A DNA stretch of 14,617 bases, from the NCBI GenBank assembly GCA_000733355.1, contig JNVV01000059.1, forward strand, positions 238,413-253,029, given 5' to 3'. How positions within the stretch are numbered: position 1 is the first letter of the stretch; each line of letters starts with the position of its first letter. Positions 10,205 through 14,617 of this stretch are shown one piece after another. The notes beneath the pieces were generated by a model. It worked only from the letters and a program-made list of their open reading frames with translations. It did not search any database and was not told where the DNA came from. Made by a program: the position numbers and the translations under genes. The stretch comes from Falciphora oryzae (taxonomy: Eukaryota > Ascomycota > Sordariomycetes > Magnaporthales > Magnaporthaceae).

Positions 10205-10733
10205 TGTAACAGGCCTTAGCCCTACTGTAGCCAGCTACAGCAGTGTTAGGCCTAGAAAGGGGGGGTTTCTCTCAGGGAGATCTCAGAAGTCCAGCAGCTC
10301 AACAGTCGTATTTGCACAGGGCTACAGAAGCCTATAGTGATGGTAAAAACAGAAAACGATAGCTTGCCCTCCCGACCTCCTTCACAGGGGGTCCCTCGGG
10401 CCCTCCTTATGCTCTGGCCCTCCGGCCGTCCTTCGGCTGTCGTCGGCACGCCTCCTCCTCCGCGGCGTCCGTCGGGACCTGTCTTTCGGTTGTCATCGGC
10501 ATGCTGCCTCCTCCGCGGCGTCCGTTCGGGGCCGGATGTGTTTCGTCCCTCTTAGGGTTCCGGGCCGGGCTGATCTGCGGGGCTGGCCGGTGCGCGTGTC
10601 GCAGAGTTAAACTCTTTTGATCCGCACATCCGTCAGGGCTTGCGCCCCTCCGGCTTCCACCCGGAGCCCTCCCTTGGGGCCTCCGGTGGCGTCCCCTAAG
10701 GCTGCTGGCCATGGTTCTGTGTGGGGTGTTACA
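10205..10733 (-). mobile_element. Ty3/gypsy LTR, minus orientation (529 bp)
   Basis: On the minus strand it starts TGTAACACCCC at 10733 and ends GGCCTGTTACA at 10205. It aligns along its length with the plus-oriented LTR at 11100-11751; by eye 55 of the first 66 bases match, and the last 100 are also close. It contains an internal near-tandem duplication (10430-10476 and 10483-10530, including CCTCCTCCGCGGCGTCC) that is single-copy in the other LTR. No polypurine tract lies outside its start and no primer-binding site follows its end. Flanking 5-mers (CTGCG and CGCAT) do not match, so this is not a clean solo insertion. Confidence 0.82.
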
Positions 10734-10928
10734 CGCATCCGAAGCAAGAAGTACTACCTGGTCAAATGGAAGGGCTGGCCGGCAGAGTACAACACCTGGG
10801 AGCCTGAGGAGCACCTTCGCGGCGCACCCACGAGAGTACGAGCCTTCCAGAGGGCCCGGAACAGAAGGAACCAAGAGACCCGAGAGCTCCAAGACGTGGA
10901 GCCAAGCAGTGAGGAAGAAGATACCTAA
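10734..10928 (+). pseudogene. Truncated chromodomain of a Ty3/gypsy polyprotein
   Basis: Directly after the minus LTR the plus strand encodes [16 protein letters not shown] and NTWEPEEHL, the second half of a chromodomain, then an Arg-rich and acidic tail that ends in SSEEEDT and a stop. The first half of the domain and all of pol are absent, cut exactly at the LTR end. The open frame can be followed backwards into LTR sequence, but that part is not coding by origin. It belongs to the element whose 3' LTR starts at 11100. Confidence 0.85.
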
Positions 10929-11085
10929 TACCGCCGAGTTGGTTATCCTTTTTCAAGGGGTTTACTGGAGACCAGCGCCCACCCTTAGGCGAGGAAAAGA
11001 GACGGTCAGCGCCTTTGCGAGTCCACGAAGACTTGTCGTTGCACCAGGAAGAAAAGGAAGGTTGGAGGCCGAGGACAGCCTCCTT
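10929..11085 (+). other. Untranslated tail of the second retroelement
   Basis: Sequence between the chromodomain stop and the polypurine tract, with no coding signal. Confidence 0.6.
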
Positions 11086-11099
11086 GGAAGGGGGATAGT
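11086..11099 (+). other. Polypurine tract of the second retroelement
   Basis: GGAAGGGGGATAGT abuts the first TG of the LTR at 11100, matching the arrangement at 839-852. It shows that this LTR is the 3' LTR of the element that supplied the truncated chromodomain. Confidence 0.75.
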
Positions 11100-11751
11100 T
11101 GTAACACCCCGCACAGAACCGTGATTAGCAGCCCTAGGGACCGCCACCGGTGGCCTCAGGGGAGGACTCCGGGTGGTTGTTATGGCGTGGCGTGCCCTCT
11201 CGTGCAGCCTGGCCTCACAAGAGGGTACTTGAGCCTCCAATTGAGCCAAAGTCCCAGCTTTGGCTTAGTCGTCCTTTTGGTAGCAAGTGGGTGGAGGCTC
11301 CTACTGCCGAACCGTGACAGTGGTAGCTAGAGGGGCGCAAGCCCTGAGGGGCGTGCGGATCAAGAGAATTTAGCTCTATGACACGCCCGCCGGTTAGCCT
11401 CCGCAAATACGGACGCTCAGCCCGGTCAAGGCGTACCCAAGCTCCGAACCCTGATAGGGGGACAAAGCATACCCAGCCCCGTACGGACGCCGCGGAGGAG
11501 GAGGCGTACCGACGACAACCGAAGGACAGCCGAACGGCCAGGCATAAGAAGGGCTTGAAGGACCCCCTGGGAAGGGAGTCTGGAAGGCAAGCTATCGTTT
11601 TTTGTTCTACCTACCCATTGCCATAGGCTGGCTTAGCCCTGCACGAATACGACTGTTGAGCTGCTAGACCTCTGAGATCTCCTTGAGAGAACCCCCCATT
11701 TCAGGCTTGACACTGCTGTAGCCTGCTATAGTAGGGTTGAGACCTGTTACA
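11100..11751 (+). mobile_element. Ty3/gypsy 3' LTR, plus orientation (652 bp with a nested LTR)
   Basis: It starts TGTAACACCCC and ends GACCTGTTACA, terminal inverted repeats TGTAACA/TGTTACA. It is homologous to the minus-strand LTR at 10205-10733. Its greater length is explained by the 147 bp of nested solo LTR and target duplication at 11173-11324; without them it is about 505 bp. An AT-rich spacer follows. Confidence 0.85.
11178..11319. mobile_element. Solo LTR, 142 bp, nested in the Ty3/gypsy LTR, GTGGT target duplication
   Basis: The ends are TGTTATGGCG and CCGAACCGTGACA. Perfect 5-bp direct repeats GTGGT lie at 11173-11177 and 11320-11324. The segment is absent from the homologous LTR at 10205-10733, where the flanking bases run on directly, so the sibling LTR acts as a natural empty site. 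Inside are a hairpin AGCCAAAG/CTTTGGCT (11244-11265) and the inverted pair GAGCCTCC/GGAGGCTC. The ends match those of the other short LTRs; the interior is diverged. Confidence 0.83.
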
Positions 11752-11908
11752 ATATATTATTACGCAAAACGTAAAAGTGTTTTATTTGCGTAGAAAAAGT
11801 CGTTTCGTCGTTATTTTGTATCGTTGCACGCACGCCGGCGTAAACCTAGGGTATCTACTTTAAACATTATATCTTCGGTAAAAGCAACGCGCAGCCTGTG
11901 TAAACCTC
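11752..11908. other. AT-rich spacer, likely 3' region of the DUF3716-like gene
   Basis: This short AT-rich stretch (TATATTATTACGC...) lies between the LTR end and the stop codon of the minus-strand gene. It probably includes that gene's 3' untranslated region. Confidence 0.4.
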
Positions 11909-12970
11909 CTACTCCTGCTCGACGATTTCCTCGAAGCGGTCGGAAATAGCGCGTAAAAACTTGCGGACACCGCCCTTAGTGCTAACAACGGCGGTGTCGA
12001 TAAGTTTGCGGAGCTCCTCCACCTCCTTCGTCTCCAAGTCGGGGACCGTAACACTAAGGGTACGGTTTGCAACATCCTGACCCTCTTGAGCTACTGCTAC
12101 CTCTTTACCCTTTTTGGTATATGCGGACGTAGCGGACGTAGCGGACGTAGTGGACGTAGCCGAGGTTTTGCGGCTACGCTTAACTGGCGTAACGGGGAGG
12201 GCGCTCAGGCTTGCAGCCCGCTTCGTCGTCAGGGTCTTCTTGCGGGACGCAAACGGGCCGGGGGTGGGCGTAGCCGCGTCTTGGAGCTCGATAACGAGCT
12301 TGGTTTTAGCGTTTTCTAAAGTAAATTATATTTAGTACGTGTAAACTTCGTGTAAAGCTAGTGAAATAAACTTACTTTGGTGGAACTCGCAGCGTGCACC
12401 ATCCGCAGAAAAGTGACAGTTGGCGCAAGCTTCGTTGAGATAACCCGGCATGCGGACGCAAATCATAAAGTTGCCGGCTAGGTTTTTGCAATGGCTGCAA
12501 GCAGGGTTCGCCATATCGCCGCACATTTGAACGTAAAGCGCCTCGACGTTGGAAGCGCGGGATATCTTCTTAATGGCTGCGCCCTTGCGCAGAATGGCTC
12601 TGCGGACCGCAATCTCCTTCTCCAGCTTTTCCCAGGCGTTGGACTTCTTGAGGTTGACGTTGTGCAAGACATCCTCGAGCTCTGCGGCCTGGATACAGCT
12701 ACCGCCAGCGAAAACTACGCCCGCAACAGGCTTAATTGCGCCCGCAATATCGTTGTCGTCATCGTCGGGGCCATCTCTTTGCACGATGGGGCGCGGCGCG
12801 GAGGAAGGTGGAAGGACCGCGGGAATATCGTCTTCTCCGCCCGAGGAGGAATACTCGCGCTCCGCGTCCGATTCGCGCGGCGACGGGGAGCCGGAAACAA
12901 TCTGCGGCGGCTGTAAAACCTCGATTAGTAAATGAAAATGAACCGAAATACGCGTGCAGCAACTTACCAT
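11909..12970 (-). CDS. DUF3716-like cysteine-rich protein, three exons
   Basis: Proposed exons are 12970-12968 (only the ATG), 12910-12376 and 12315-11909, giving 314 residues. Intron 1 (57 bp) has GTAAGT, branch TTACTAATC and acceptor TACAG. Intron 2 (60 bp) has GTAAGT, branch TACTAAAT and acceptor TTTAG. The N-terminal 60 residues are acidic and Ser/Pro-rich. A basic, probably helical stretch (AWEKLEKEIAVRRAILRKG) precedes a Cys-rich domain at about residues 129-179: CGDMANPACSHCKNLAG, then CVRMPGYLNEACANC and ARCEF. Seven cysteines, with the ACANC motif, match the fungal DUF3716 domain as I remember it, which probably binds zinc. The C-terminus has Lys/Arg-rich patches (KRSRK) that could be nuclear signals, an Ala-Thr-Ser repeat and an amphipathic end (KEVEELRKLIDTAV). 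Function is unknown. The gene is intact. The start is uncertain: reading through intron 1 also stays open. Confidence 0.75.
12125..12160 (+). repeat. 9-bp tandem repeat, four copies
   Basis: The unit GGACGTAGC is repeated four times with one change (GGACGTAGT in the third copy). On the minus strand it encodes the Ala-Thr-Ser repeats of the DUF3716-like protein, a likely length-variable linker. Confidence 0.85.
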
Positions 12971-13437
12971 AACGTCTTGCGCACGTGCGCGGGCTCAATT
13001 GCGGTGCGAATAGCTTCAAAAGTGGCTGTCGGAGGTGTAGATCCCACGTTGATGTCACGGGGTAAGCCGAAGGCCTGTACGAGGTGATCACGATAATGCT
13101 AGACGGTAATCAGGGGGTAGAAGTCCTATATTGCTATAGGGTAGATACGACAACTTCAGCTTGGTTGTAGCAATCGTCGGATTGCCTCAACCAAGCCTAC
13201 GGCAGTGCATAAGGCCCGACGAGACAAAACCCAAAAATGGCAGCTAGACTCACGCCCATGTGGGCCAGAGGCGTGCAACATCCAAATTTAGCAAGCGCAC
13301 AGCCCAAATCAATGTCAATAGCCGAACCATTACATCCTTGCCATTTTTCGGCTATTTAAATCGAGCTTAGAGATGCAGACCGGTGAGCAGAGATTTACAT
13401 TCCTTCACACCACTTTACATGGCTTCACAGCTTCACC
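12971..13437. promoter_or_regulatory. Divergent promoter region of the DUF3716-like and CxxC genes
   Basis: Two genes face away from each other across 467 bp. A TATA-like TATTTAAAT lies at 13353-13361, 77 bases before the plus-strand ATG. The region also contains the inverted repeat CCTATA/TATAGG (13125-13140) and a long hairpin at 13159-13196. Next to the minus-strand gene a stretch of about 130 bases is open on the minus strand but in the wrong phase for the next exon. It could be 5' untranslated sequence or a decayed exon. Confidence 0.5.
13159..13196. repeat. 38-bp imperfect hairpin in the divergent promoter
   Basis: Arms of 17 bases, beginning GCTTGGTTG and ending CAACCAAGC, pair at 15 of 17 positions around a 4-base loop GTCG. 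It is much longer than expected by chance. It could be a binding site for a dimeric regulator shared by both genes, or the relic of a small inverted-repeat element. Confidence 0.75.
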
Positions 13438-14617
13438 ATGCCTCTGGACGTCCCCAACTGTGGGCAGAAAGTCCATGCAACCATCATTGCTTATGCCAAT
13501 CCTCCTCCTACATTCTGTCCCGACTGTGGCTATCGCCTTCCCAAGCCCCCTGCCCCTGGCGACGAGGTTGTCGACCTATCTATCGTCTCGTCACCTCCCC
13601 CACCACGATCTCCTACCCCTGCCCTATCGTTGCCTGCCCTCCCTATCAAACGAGAAACACCTTTGGCCGATGATACAGCTTTTGCCGTGCGTGAACGCAA
13701 CCACAGCATGCTGTTAACCAGAAAGCCTTCCAAACCATTGAGTGTTACCATTAGCACGAACTTTTTCTATGGCAGACACTACTACCAAGACGAAGACGAC
13801 CCTATCCTTGCAGAGATCCGGCATTACAAAGCTATCACCCCGCTGAAAGTTTTCCATCCTGCCCAATACCCAGCCGAGCACGTTTTCCCTTCACTCGAAC
13901 ATCTCATCATGTCTATCGTAAACAAAAGTGCACTTTCTCCCACCCAAAAAAAGCTCGATTGGGTTCTGATCGCCGGGGTTAAAGGCAATAAAACCGGCAT
14001 CACCGAGATTCCTCACATGATCGAAGGCCCAATCTCGTTCGGCCTCTTGCTACGCAAGCTTTACCCAAGTACGCGATACATTTCCTTTTTCCCAAGCATT
14101 TACTTTAGCTAACATGCTTTTACTGAAGCTGTCAAAGCCGAATACACCTTGTCGTTCTTCGCCAGCACCCTCACAGATCCTCCTGCTTCCAAAAAGCCAG
14201 CTTACACCTTTAAGGATGATATTTCCCTGGCAGGAAGCAGCCCCGGAGGACCTATCACCCCATCCCCACGCAAAAAGGCATCAGCTCCCGCACGCAAACG
14301 CAGCGTCAAAAAAGAACCGGGAACGAAAATCAAGGTAGAGCCAATGGCTCGGGTAACCAGGCCTCCGAAACACGTGGTTGCCCCCATCCCGCTATCGTTC
14401 GCCCCACCACATCCACCAAGCTCCCCATTAGCGGAGATGTCCGCTGCATTATTGGATTCGTTGCCCAGTGACAATGCCGACGAAGAGGCGAACGAGTCAC
14501 TACCTGCCCGGTACACCCTTGTACGCGAGGGTCAACCCCAGTAAGTGGATGAACACGCATAAGAATATATTAATGCGCAGAGCTAATACCTGTGGATCAG
14601 GGGCACATCGCGTACTT
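13438..14617 (+). CDS. Unidentified protein with N-terminal CxxC motif, three visible exons, 3' partial
   Basis: Exons are 13438-14068, 14129-14540 and 14601 to the window edge. Both introns are 60 bp: GTACGC with branch GCTAAC and acceptor AAG, and GTAAGT with branch GCTAAT and acceptor CAG. Phases 1 and 2 join without frame loss, giving at least 352 residues. The ATG has a favourable context (TTCACCATG). The N-terminus has NCGQKVHATI and FCPDCGYRLP, a possible half zinc ribbon, then a Pro/Ser-rich linker. A compact region at about residues 100-240 (SVTISTNFFYGRHYY, FPSLEHLIMSIV, LDWVLIAGVKG, SFGLLLRKLYP) looks folded. A basic Pro/Lys segment (PSPRKKASAPARKRSVKKEP) looks like a nuclear signal, and IKRE, VKKE and IKVE fit the consensus for SUMO attachment. 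I do not recognise the family. No stop interrupts it. Confidence 0.72.

Noticed and set aside
10617..10733. N-terminal extension of the truncated chromodomain frame
   Set aside because: This part is the minus-strand LTR read on its opposite strand, so the open frame there is accidental.
12971..13098. Possible upstream coding exon of the DUF3716-like gene (open minus-strand frame containing VQAFGLPRDINVGSTPP)
   Set aside because: It ends in phase 2 at the only good donor, while the next exon starts in phase 0; no alternative acceptor restores the frame. It is mentioned only as possible untranslated or decayed sequence.

Overview
The window looks like a transposon-rich, accessory part of a filamentous ascomycete genome (Pezizomycotina, probably Sordariomycetes). 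The evidence is short introns of about 57-124 bp with GTAAGT-type donors, CTAAC/CTAAT branch points and TAG/CAG acceptors; Ty3/gypsy chromodomain retrotransposons; a fungal DUF7730-like protein and a DUF3716-like protein; and decayed genes whose stop codons fit C-to-T change at CpA, the pattern of repeat-induced point mutation (RIP). The species cannot be named from the sequence.

Layout. 1-1086: 3' end of a Ty3/gypsy chromovirus (integrase C-terminus and chromodomain, untranslated tail, polypurine tract, 3' LTR). 1400-2454 (minus): short-chain dehydrogenase pseudogene. 3083-3251: solo LTR with a perfect 5-bp target duplication. 3362-5140 (minus): intact two-exon DUF7730-like gene. 6057-8129 (plus): six-exon gene for a secreted HExxH metalloprotease-like protein; its last exon contains a complete solo LTR (7557-7704) that leaves the frame open. 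8329-9542 (minus): Old Yellow Enzyme pseudogene. 10205-11751: retroelement wreck made of a minus-strand LTR, a cut chromodomain, a polypurine tract and a plus-strand LTR of the same family, with a third short solo LTR nested in the latter. 11909-12970 (minus): DUF3716-like zinc-binding gene. 13438 to the right edge (plus): unidentified protein with an N-terminal CxxC motif, transcribed divergently from the DUF3716 gene.

The genes do not form a recognisable pathway. Two ordinary metabolic genes have decayed, and retroelements lie between and inside genes. The most notable observation is a family of very short LTRs (142-169 bp; ends close to TGTCACGGC and GCCGTGACA; 5-bp target duplications). 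It occurs three times as solo LTRs: in spacer DNA, inside another LTR, and inside a protein-coding exon, where LTR plus duplication total 153 bp (51 codons) and contain no stop. All gene calls rest on manual reading of motifs and splice signals; no database search was possible.
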